Shown here piece after piece: positions 53,633 through 61,086 of a stretch of DNA of 64,000 nucleotides (its first letter is position 1; the number at the start of each line of letters is the position of its first letter). The notes under the pieces are model-generated. The model was given only the letters and a program-made list of their open reading frames with translations, was not told the origin of the DNA and searched no databases. The stretch lies in NCBI GenBank assembly GCA_035551475.1, contig DASZMX010000037.1, positions 1 to 64,000 on the forward strand. Reading direction: 5' to 3'. The position numbers and the translations under genes were made by a program. This stretch comes from DASZMX01 sp035551475. GTDB lineage: Bacteria; Verrucomicrobiota; Verrucomicrobiia; Limisphaerales; Palsa-1400.

Positions 53633-55867
53633 ATGCGAGCGCCACCCGGTGTCTGCGCCGGCCTTTCGCTGGCGCTCAGTTTCCTGACGTCCGCCACGGC
53701 GGCGTCGTTTCAGCAGAACGGGAGCGCTCTCACCATGTCCAACGCCAATGTGCGGCTGGAATATAACCTCGCAGCAGGGACGACGGATTTTTATTGGAAA
53801 AATTCGCGGAAGCTCACGGCGTTTTACAGCGGCATCGGATTCGACACCGGCTATGTCACGGGCCCTTCTTACCAAGCGTGGAGTTGGGCTTTAACGGCGA
53901 CAAACCAGGCGATCGTCACGGCGACTGCCCCCGGTTTGCCGACGATGAAACAAACGTTCACGCTGGATCAAGCGGACGGTTTTCTCATCAAGGTCGAAGC
54001 CGTCGGGGTTGATTTAAAAGCGAATTGGATGGGGCCCGTGGTGGTGGATGCGACGGGAGGCGTCGATCTGGGAGTCACCGGCGACAATCGCGCGCTGGCA
54101 GTGCCATTCGATAATGACGGTTTCGTGCGCTACAACGCCATGCCGATCAACCATTCTGGAACGAGTTACGAGGTCGGCGCCTTTTACGACAACACCAGCC
54201 GCCAGGGATTGGTGGTGGGCTCTGTCACCCATGACGTTTGGAAAAGCGGGGTATATTTTAATGGGGCGAACAACAAGCTGAACCAAATGAATGTATTCGG
54301 CGGGGCCACTTCGCCAGCCGACGTCGCGCCGCACGGGTTCGTCACAGGAAACACCATTTCGTCGCCCACGATGTTCGTCGGATTCGACGATGATTGGCGG
54401 GTCGCCATGTCAAATTACACGTCAGAAAACCTTCGTTTCGCGCCGCGCCTGCCTTGGACCAACGGCACGCCCTTCGGCTGGAATAGCTGGGGCGTCATTC
54501 AACAGAATATCAATTACGCGGACGCGCTGGCGGTGTCCGACTTCTTCGACACCAACTTGACGCCGCGTGGGTTTGCCAATCAAGGAACGGTTTACATCAA
54601 CCTGGATTCCTATTGGGACAACTTGAACAGTTTCCAACTGCAAACCTTCGTCAACCGCTGTCATGCGCACGGCCAGAAAGCGGGCATTTATTTTGGGCCG
54701 TTTGTCTATTTTGGATCGGGGGCGCAAGCGACTAATTCCTACATGGAAGGAACAACCAACGAATATCGATTCAGCGAAGCGCTGTTGCGCGATGCGACGG
54801 GAAATCCCGAATCCGCCGATGGCGGTTTTGCGCTCGACCCCACGCATCCTGGCACCCAGCAACGCATCCATTATTTTATAAGCCTTTTCCTCAATTACGG
54901 ATTTGATTACATAAAATTGGACTTCCTCTCACACGGCGCGTTGGAAGGCGCGCACTACGATTCAGCCATTACGACCGGAATGGCGGCCTACAACGTGGGC
55001 CTGCAATTCACCGCCAACGAAATCAATGGGCGCATGTTCATCAGCGAATCCATCGCGCCACTGTTTCCGTATCAATATGGACACAGCCGCAGAATCGCGT
55101 GCGATACGGAAGCCTCGCGGATCGCCAACACGGAGTACGAAATGAATGCGGTGACGTATGGGTGGTGGCTGGACAACCTCTATACGTTCAACGATCCCGA
55201 CATCATGGTTTTTGGAAATGGCGCCGACGCCAATGAGCAGCAAAGCCGGCTGATCAGCGGCGCCGTCACTGGAGTTTTCTTGGATGGCGATGACCTTACG
55301 ACCAGCGCGGGCGAACAAGGCGCCGACGCGTGCCTGACGAATGCCGCCCTCAATGAGGTCGCCCGCGACGGCCGGACGTTTACACCCGTGGAGGGAAACA
55401 GCGGCAGCGCCGCGGCCAATATCTTCGTGCGGCAGGATGGTTCCGCTTGGCGCCTGGCCGTTTTTAATTTCACGGCGTCGCCTCTAAGCCAGACGGTTGA
55501 CTTGAACCGCGCCGGATTCCCGCCCGGCGCGTATGCGCTCACAAATCTCTGGGACAACTCAACCTTCACCGCCTCCAATGCCTGCGTGGTGAATTTAAAC
55601 GCGAAGCAAGCCAAGCTGTTCAGTGCGGGCCTCGCTCCCACGCCCGTGTCGCGTCCGACCGTCCGCAGCACGGCTTTGTCCGGCGGCAATCTTGTGTTCA
55701 GCGGCAACGGCGGGACACCGAACGGGATTTTCTACGTGCTGACCTCTTCAGCAGCGGCGGACTCGGCCTGGGTTCCCCTGGCCACCAATTATTATACCGG
55801 CGCCGGAACATTTAGCGTCAGTGTCCCGGTCACAGTGGGCAGCACGCATTTCTACCAAATTCGATAG
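53633..55867 (+). CDS. Secreted clan GH-D alpha-galactosidase-like enzyme (GH27/GH36 type)
   Basis: This 744-residue protein has a signal peptide (about 8-24, ending TAA). An N-terminal beta-sandwich (about 25-270) precedes a barrel with FGWNSWGVIQQNINY, TVYINLDSYWDN, AGIYFGPFVYFG and the candidate nucleophile Asp430 in YIKLDFLSHG. Asp491 in RIACDTEASR is the candidate acid/base by position. The combination fits clan GH-D (GH27/GH36/GH31-like alpha-galactosidases), but I cannot fix the family. The C-terminal 65 residues (SGGNLVFSGNGGTPNGIFYVLT...HFYQIR) closely resemble the end of the LamG protein. It is translationally coupled to the preceding prepilin-like gene and followed after 19 bases by an SGNH hydrolase. 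Confidence 0.82.
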   Translation: MRAPPGVCAGLSLALSFLTSATAASFQQNGSALTMSNANVRLEYNLAAGTTDFYWKNSRKLTAFYSGIGFDTGYVTGPSYQAWSWALTATNQAIVTATAPGLPTMKQTFTLDQADGFLIKVEAVGVDLKANWMGPVVVDATGGVDLGVTGDNRALAVPFDNDGFVRYNAMPINHSGTSYEVGAFYDNTSRQGLVVGSVTHDVWKSGVYFNGANNKLNQMNVFGGATSPADVAPHGFVTGNTISSPTMFVGFDDDWRVAMSNYTSENLRFAPRLPWTNGTPFGWNSWGVIQQNINYADALAVSDFFDTNLTPRGFANQGTVYINLDSYWDNLNSFQLQTFVNRCHAHGQKAGIYFGPFVYFGSGAQATNSYMEGTTNEYRFSEALLRDATGNPESADGGFALDPTHPGTQQRIHYFISLFLNYGFDYIKLDFLSHGALEGAHYDSAITTGMAAYNVGLQFTANEINGRMFISESIAPLFPYQYGHSRRIACDTEASRIANTEYEMNAVTYGWWLDNLYTFNDPDIMVFGNGADANEQQSRLISGAVTGVFLDGDDLTTSAGEQGADACLTNAALNEVARDGRTFTPVEGNSGSAAANIFVRQDGSAWRLAVFNFTASPLSQTVDLNRAGFPPGAYALTNLWDNSTFTASNACVVNLNAKQAKLFSAGLAPTPVSRPTVRSTALSGGNLVFSGNGGTPNGIFYVLTSSAAADSAWVPLATNYYTGAGTFSVSVPVTVGSTHFYQIR

Positions 55868-55886
55868 CGTCACTCTTCCTATCACG

Positions 55887-56582
55887 ATGAAAGCAACTTG
55901 CTTAATTAAATCCGTTCTGACCCTCACCTGTTTCGTCCTGGGCACAATGAGCGCCCGCCCGGCCCCGCCCGCCGGCTTGGAAAATATCGAGTGGTGCGAC
56001 ATTTGGATGGCGCACGCCAATGAGACCAATCAACCGCGCGTGCTGCTGATTGGCGACTCCATCACGCGCGCCTATTATGATAAGGTCGAAAGCCGTCTGG
56101 CGGGCCGCGCTTTCGTGGGACGCCTCGCCACGTCCGCGTTTATTTCCGATCCGGTCTTGCTCCAGGAAATCACGATGACGCTGGATGAATATCCGTGCGA
56201 CGTGGTTCATTTCAATAACGGCATGCACGGCTGGCAGCACACCGAAGCCGAATACCAAGCCGCTTTTCCGAAGTTTTCAGAAACCATCAAGGCTCATGCG
56301 CCACACGCCAAATTGATCTGGGCCAATACCACGAGCCTGAAAGTTTCGCCGCCCGTCACGCCCGGCGATCACGCATCCGCAACCGACGAACGCATTGACG
56401 CGCGCAATCGCATAGCCCTTGGATTCATTGAAGCGGACGGATTGGCCGTGGATGACTTGAATTCCCTGACCCGCGGCCGCCCTGATTACCACAGCGACAA
56501 CGTGCATTTCAACGATGCGGGAACCGATCTGCAAGCGCGGCAGGTTGCCGGGCAGATTGAACGCGCGTTAGGAATCCGCTGA
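55887..56582 (+). CDS. Secreted SGNH/GDSL hydrolase, probable carbohydrate esterase
   Basis: This 231-residue protein has a signal peptide (about 5-23). All four SGNH blocks are present: nucleophile Ser58 in LIGDSITRAYYD, the Gly of block II near FVGRLATSAFI, block III VVHFNNGMHGW (Asn), and Asp204-x-x-His207 in SDNVHFNDAG. Such enzymes deacetylate hemicelluloses or pectins. It lies 19 bases after the alpha-galactosidase gene on the same strand, so the two likely attack the same decorated polysaccharide. Its last 15 bases overlap the end of the convergent membrane-protein gene. Confidence 0.88.
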   Translation: MKATCLIKSVLTLTCFVLGTMSARPAPPAGLENIEWCDIWMAHANETNQPRVLLIGDSITRAYYDKVESRLAGRAFVGRLATSAFISDPVLLQEITMTLDEYPCDVVHFNNGMHGWQHTEAEYQAAFPKFSETIKAHAPHAKLIWANTTSLKVSPPVTPGDHASATDERIDARNRIALGFIEADGLAVDDLNSLTRGRPDYHSDNVHFNDAGTDLQARQVAGQIERALGIR

Positions 56583-57218
56583 GGTGCGGATGGGATCGCT
56601 CTCGTTCGCCAGCGCCGCCGCGGCAAATTTCGGACGGGACGCCGTGAAGCCAAAAGCCAGCGGCCCCGCCAGCAAACCGATCGCCGCGAAAAAAGTCACC
56701 ATGGCCGCAAGCGACAAACGTCCGCGCCCGTTCCATCCCGAGCGCACCAGGGCATCGCGATAAGGCGCAATATGATCGTGGCCGAATTGCGCATCCAAAC
56801 CGTCGAGAAATTGCTGCTCGTTGTCAACAAAATGGCCCTCCGCGCTTTTCAGGTCGGCAATAAGGTCAGCCGGCACATTCGCGCCGCGCAGGGCGCCAAA
56901 GGATTTTGCCGTTAATGCGTAATTCGAAGCGTGCGAAGCCCAGCCAAATGCCGCCAGTGACAACACCATGCTCGCCGCGCCCAAAGCCAGCACGCGTTTT
57001 CCATCCCATTTGGACACCAGCCACATGGAAATGATCGAGGCGCACGCGGCAAGCGCGCCTAAACCAACCACGGACCGAGCAGTCCAACCGTAGCCAATGC
57101 TAGGCTTGCCGAAGGCGGCCAAAGCCACGAAAAACCCTACATACGAAGCAAGTGCCGAACCCACAACGACATACGCAATGCGCGCGACGTTTTTCGGGGA
57201 TTCTGACTCCATGTTCAT
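56568..57218 (-). CDS. Hypothetical four-TM membrane protein
   Basis: This is a protein of about 216 residues from ATG 57218; ATG 57212 is equally possible. I do not recognise a family. Hydrophobic helices are at about 14-35 (AYVVVGSALASYVGFFVALAAF), 48-66 (VVGLGALAACASIISMWLV), 74-92 (VLALGAASMVLSLAAFGWA) and 168-190 (LAAMVTFFAAIGLLAGPLAFGF). Between helices 3 and 4 is a loop of about 75 residues (NVPADLIADLKSAEGHFVDNEQQFLDGLDAQFG), which looks helical. It is the only minus-strand gene in this part of the window and is divergent from the CBM6-like protein. Confidence 0.65.
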   Translation of the reverse strand: MNMESESPKNVARIAYVVVGSALASYVGFFVALAAFGKPSIGYGWTARSVVGLGALAACASIISMWLVSKWDGKRVLALGAASMVLSLAAFGWASHASNYALTAKSFGALRGANVPADLIADLKSAEGHFVDNEQQFLDGLDAQFGHDHIAPYRDALVRSGWNGRGRLSLAAMVTFFAAIGLLAGPLAFGFTASRPKFAAAALANESDPIRTSADS

Positions 57219-57248
57219 TAAAAAAAATCTGTTGACTCGTGACAGGCC

Positions 57249-57269
57249 ATGTAGTAAACCATACCACAT
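57249..57269. promoter_or_regulatory. Imperfect inverted repeat in the divergent promoter region
   Basis: ATGTAGT (57249-57255) and ACCACAT (57263-57269) match as an inverted repeat at 6 of 7 positions around a 7-base spacer. The site is 112 bp before the ATG of the CBM6-like gene and 30 bp before the start of the divergent membrane-protein gene. An ACCACATA octamer also occurs upstream of the LamG gene (about 49,775). Confidence 0.3.
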
Positions 57270-57380
57270 AGCACGTCAATACATATCGCAAATTCCGTCG
57301 TCACATTTGTCGTCAAACGGTAAAAAACCTGGAAGACGTGCGAAACAGACCCGTTCCAACACTCGGTGCATAAAAAAAAT

Positions 57381-60149
57381 ATGAAAAGCACAACTAGTCA
57401 TTGCGCGCGCAGGGGAATCCTGCGGGGCGCATCTCTCCTCGCTGCGGTAGTCCTCGGCTCGGCCGGGGCCGCGTACGGCCAATTCAATCTCCTGCAAAAT
57501 CCCGGCGCTGAATCCGGATTCTCAGGGTGGAATACATACAACAACGTCGGCTATAATTTCGGAACTCCCGGCAATCAAGCCCCGCCGCGCACCGGAGCAG
57601 CCTGCTTCTGGATGTTCGGCGATTACAATACATCCGCTACGGTCATCAGCAACGGCATGACCCAAACCGTCGCCGCCAGCCCCGGCGAAGTGCTCACCGC
57701 AGACGGCTATGCCTACACGGAGAGCGGCGACTCTGTTGGACAAGCGGGCAACCATGCCTTTCTGGAAGTGACCTACCGTGATGTCAATAACGCCGTGCTG
57801 GCGCGCTATCGTTCGGTGGACGCAACCAACGGATTCCCTACCGACACCTGGACGGAGATGCAGGTCACCAACCAATGGAGCATCGACGGCTCAACATTGC
57901 TGGGCCACGTCACGACCCTTGTGGCGCCGGCTGGAACGACCGCCGCCCAAATGAATGTGGCGTTCGTGCTCGTCAATGGAGGTGGCGGATCGATGTATTG
58001 GGACGACATGGCTTTGGACAGCACGGTTCCACCTCCCACCATCGCCGATGTCTCAGTGCCGAACAACGAGTTGATGGCTACCAATCGCGTTCTGACCTTC
58101 ACGGCGCAGAATTCCCCGGCGAATATCACGAACGTGCAGCTGGCCGTGACGGCGACCGCGCTCGGCGGATTCGCTTCCACCACGACGTACGGGCCCGGCT
58201 CGTCCGGCGTTTCGATCACGGGTTTGGGCACCCACAGCGCGGCTGCAAGCTTCCCGCTCTCCTCCAATACGATCTATTCCATCACCATTACCGCGGGTGA
58301 CGACAATGGCTTCGTCTCCAAATCCAGCCTCGGCTTCGACACCGTGCAGCCCGTCCTGGTTTGGGAAGCCGAAGATTATAACTTCGGCGGCGGCCAATGG
58401 ACGGCCACTCCGGCAGACGGCGGCGTCAATCTCTATGCCGGCGATGCTTCCATCGATGGCGTGGACTCCTTTAAACCCGGCGGCTGCGCCAATAACTGCA
58501 ATGGCAATGACCATCAATACCGCCCCAGCGACTTGGTCGGTATCGACATCGCCACCGAGGAAAACGCCTTCCGCGCGAAATTCGGCTCGGCTTCGGACTA
58601 TGACATCGGATATGCCGGACCTGGTGATTGGGAAAATTACACCCGCAACTTCCCCGCTGGCTCCTACAACGTCTATGCGCGTTACGCCGTCTCTGGCACC
58701 GCGAAAGTCAACCTCGGTTTGGTGAGCGGCAACACTGCCACCACCAACCAATCGGTCACAAACCTCGGAGTCTTTACTGTCACCGGCGGCGATTGGAACC
58801 AATACTTCTATGTCCCGCTGGAAGACCAGTTCGGCAACATCGCTCCTGTGACGCTTGGCGGCACCGAGACCCTCCGCGCCACGCAAACGGTCAATCCTGC
58901 GGCGAACCAGAACTTCTACTTCATCGTCCCCGCCCAACCGTTATCTAATCCGAACATCACCGGCCTCAATCCGACCGGCACGCACCCGTTCGAGCAAACC
59001 AACAAGCTGAGTTTCACCGTGACGCCCGGCGCAGGCCCGGCCATCACCACGGATGAGATTCATGTGCTGTTGAATGGCTCCGATGTGACCGGACAAGCCT
59101 CCTTCACGGCGGCAAGCAACACCTGGCAGGTCAATGTTCCGCTGGCCAAGGACACCCTCTACACGGCTTATATTGCGGTGACGAACTCCAGCCACCTGCC
59201 AGCCTTCAAGACCATCAAATTCGACACCTTCTCCGAATCCTATTACATGTGGGAAGGCGAAGACTATGACTTCAACGGCGGCCAGTTTATCGATAACCCG
59301 GTCCCGTCGGCCGACAACAGCACCTCGGGCACGGGCACGGGCCTTTGCACTGGTGAATTGGCCACTAATAGCTACTACGGCGAGCCCGGCAGCACCGAGA
59401 CCACCCTTTCCGGCGCCACCGCGATCCAAGGAATCGACGCCGGCGTAGGCACCGACAGCGGCGAGACCTTTAACTACCGCCTCGACTCGGATGCGCAGCC
59501 TGGAGCCCAGCCGGCTTCGGATTACATCCGCCAAAAGTTCCTCGCGGCCCAGACACTGTTCGGCGACCCTAACATCACCGACTTTAACATCGGCTACTTC
59601 AACCCCAGCTGGTGGTTGAACTATACGCGCCATTATCCGGCGGGTTCCTATCATATCTATGGACGTCTGGCCACAGCGTCTCCCTACACGGGCTGCGTTT
59701 TCAGCATCGTGACGAACGGCTGGGGCACGGTGAACCAGCAGACCAACGTCCTCGGCACGTTCTCCGATCCTAATGCCAGCGGTTATCAATCCTGGGATTG
59801 GGTTCCGTTGGAAGATGCGCAGAATAACCTTGTGACCGTTACCTTCAACGGCAATACGAACACGCTGAAAATCACCAGCACCGGCCTGAACGTGAACTAC
59901 TTCATGCTCGTCCCGGTTGGGGCTTCACCGTTGTCCGTTTCGCTGACCGGCTCGGTCGTCGGCAACCAGGTCCATATCTCGTTCCCGACTCAGGCGAATC
60001 ACACCTATACGGTGGAAAGCAGCTCCACTCTGACGAGCGGCAGTTGGACAACCAATACGGTGATCACCGGTGATGGCTCCGTCAAAACCGCCACGGACAC
60101 CCTTGGCGCCAGCGGAACGCAGCGTTTCTATCGCGTCGCCGCACAGTAG
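57381..60149 (+). CDS. Large secreted multidomain carbohydrate-binding protein (CBM4/9-like plus two CBM6-like)
   Basis: This 922-residue protein starts at ATG 57381; GTG 57366 is an upstream option. The signal peptide is about 14-33 (GASLLAAVVLGSAGAAYG). The N-terminal CBM4/9-like domain (about 35-210) has NLLQNPGAESGFSGWNTY and GGGSMYWDDMALDST. Two CBM6-like beta-sandwiches start at about residues 326 and 621 (VWEAEDYNFGGGQW / YMWEGEDYDFNGGQF). Each has a cognate core (DIGYAGPGDWENYTRNFPAGSYNVYARYA / NIGYFNPSWWLNYTRHYPAGSYHIYGRLA), with beta linkers between. The C-terminal module of about 65 residues ends RFYRVAAQ. No catalytic domain was found, so it is likely a polysaccharide-binding surface protein. 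Confidence 0.85.
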   Translation: MKSTTSHCARRGILRGASLLAAVVLGSAGAAYGQFNLLQNPGAESGFSGWNTYNNVGYNFGTPGNQAPPRTGAACFWMFGDYNTSATVISNGMTQTVAASPGEVLTADGYAYTESGDSVGQAGNHAFLEVTYRDVNNAVLARYRSVDATNGFPTDTWTEMQVTNQWSIDGSTLLGHVTTLVAPAGTTAAQMNVAFVLVNGGGGSMYWDDMALDSTVPPPTIADVSVPNNELMATNRVLTFTAQNSPANITNVQLAVTATALGGFASTTTYGPGSSGVSITGLGTHSAAASFPLSSNTIYSITITAGDDNGFVSKSSLGFDTVQPVLVWEAEDYNFGGGQWTATPADGGVNLYAGDASIDGVDSFKPGGCANNCNGNDHQYRPSDLVGIDIATEENAFRAKFGSASDYDIGYAGPGDWENYTRNFPAGSYNVYARYAVSGTAKVNLGLVSGNTATTNQSVTNLGVFTVTGGDWNQYFYVPLEDQFGNIAPVTLGGTETLRATQTVNPAANQNFYFIVPAQPLSNPNITGLNPTGTHPFEQTNKLSFTVTPGAGPAITTDEIHVLLNGSDVTGQASFTAASNTWQVNVPLAKDTLYTAYIAVTNSSHLPAFKTIKFDTFSESYYMWEGEDYDFNGGQFIDNPVPSADNSTSGTGTGLCTGELATNSYYGEPGSTETTLSGATAIQGIDAGVGTDSGETFNYRLDSDAQPGAQPASDYIRQKFLAAQTLFGDPNITDFNIGYFNPSWWLNYTRHYPAGSYHIYGRLATASPYTGCVFSIVTNGWGTVNQQTNVLGTFSDPNASGYQSWDWVPLEDAQNNLVTVTFNGNTNTLKITSTGLNVNYFMLVPVGASPLSVSLTGSVVGNQVHISFPTQANHTYTVESSSTLTSGSWTTNTVITGDGSVKTATDTLGASGTQRFYRVAAQ

Positions 60150-60162
60150 TCGTTTATTCAAT

Positions 60163-60196
60163 GTTCGGGTCGGAGCCAGGGAGCTCCGGCCCGAAC
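60163..60196 (+). repeat. Strong intergenic hairpin after the CBM6-like gene
   Basis: GTTCGGGTCGGAGC (60163-60176) pairs with GCTCCGGCCCGAAC (60183-60196) over 14 bp with one G-T wobble and a 6-base loop. It is 13 bases after the CBM6-like stop and 16 bases before the prepilin ATG. A T/C-rich but not U-only tail follows, so termination may be partial. Confidence 0.6.
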
Positions 60197-60212
60197 CGTC
60201 TTCTCGTCTTCT

Positions 60213-61079
60213 ATGAAAAACATCTGCCGCCCTTTCTCTCGTCGCTCGTCTGGTTTCACCTTGATCGAATTGCTCGTGGTTATTGCCATCATCGCGATTC
60301 TTGCGGCGATGTTGCTGCCCGCGCTCGCGAAAGCAAAAGCGCAAGCGCAGGGAACCAAATGCGTGAGCGGTCTAAAACAAATGGGTGTCGCCTGGGCCAT
60401 GTATAATGGGGACAATCGCAGCACGCTGGTGCGCAATGGCGGCCAGGATAATCAACCCACCGGCTTGAACGATCCGGATTTTCAACCGGGTGGAACCAAG
60501 GCTCAATGGTGCCCCGGCGACATGTCGGTGCAAAAAACCGCGGTGGATGATAGCTACATCAAACTCGGCCTGCTTTTTCCCTACGTCGGCAACACGGCGG
60601 TTTATCGTTGCCCGGCTGATCAAAGTGTATTTAAGAATGTTCTCACCAAGACCGCGGTTCCGCGGGTGCGCAGCATTTCCATGAATGGCTGGCTTGGCCC
60701 TCTGAAACCCTGGAGCTCCACTCCTCGGTCCTATTACAAGGAAACTGATCTCACCGTGCCGGGCCCGGTCAATACCTGGCAGTTCATGGACGAGAATCCT
60801 TACAGCATTAACGACGGCTGGATGGTATGCGATATTACCGACGCGGATTGGGTTGATTATCCCGCTTATTACCATATTAACGCCTGTGGCATGTCTTATT
60901 GTGACGGCCACGCCCAAATCAAACCGTGGCACGATCCCACCTTGCTTAATTTCCACACGCAATACATCCCAGGACAAGGTGTGCCGCAGATGCCGCCCCA
61001 GGATAACGGCAAAGATTTGCTTTGGTTGAAGCATCGCAGCTCCGCCCTTCCCACCGACACCAGTTTCCAAGGTCCGTAG
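60213..61079 (+). CDS. Prepilin-like exported protein with canonical H-X9-DG motif
   Basis: This 288-residue protein has leader MKNICRPFSRRSSG followed by FTLIELLVVIAIIAILAAML (prepilin peptidase site after Gly14). Family marks are KCVSGLKQMGVAWAMYNGDN, YRCPADQS, SISMNGWLG, and HINACGMSYCDGH, an exact His-X9-Asp-Gly near residue 226. Function is unknown. It sits between the CBM6-like protein and the GH16 enzyme, with a hairpin on each side. It is the third such protein in the window, each next to secreted carbohydrate-active or binding proteins. Confidence 0.87.
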   Translation: MKNICRPFSRRSSGFTLIELLVVIAIIAILAAMLLPALAKAKAQAQGTKCVSGLKQMGVAWAMYNGDNRSTLVRNGGQDNQPTGLNDPDFQPGGTKAQWCPGDMSVQKTAVDDSYIKLGLLFPYVGNTAVYRCPADQSVFKNVLTKTAVPRVRSISMNGWLGPLKPWSSTPRSYYKETDLTVPGPVNTWQFMDENPYSINDGWMVCDITDADWVDYPAYYHINACGMSYCDGHAQIKPWHDPTLLNFHTQYIPGQGVPQMPPQDNGKDLLWLKHRSSALPTDTSFQGP

Positions 61080-61086
61080 CATCACA

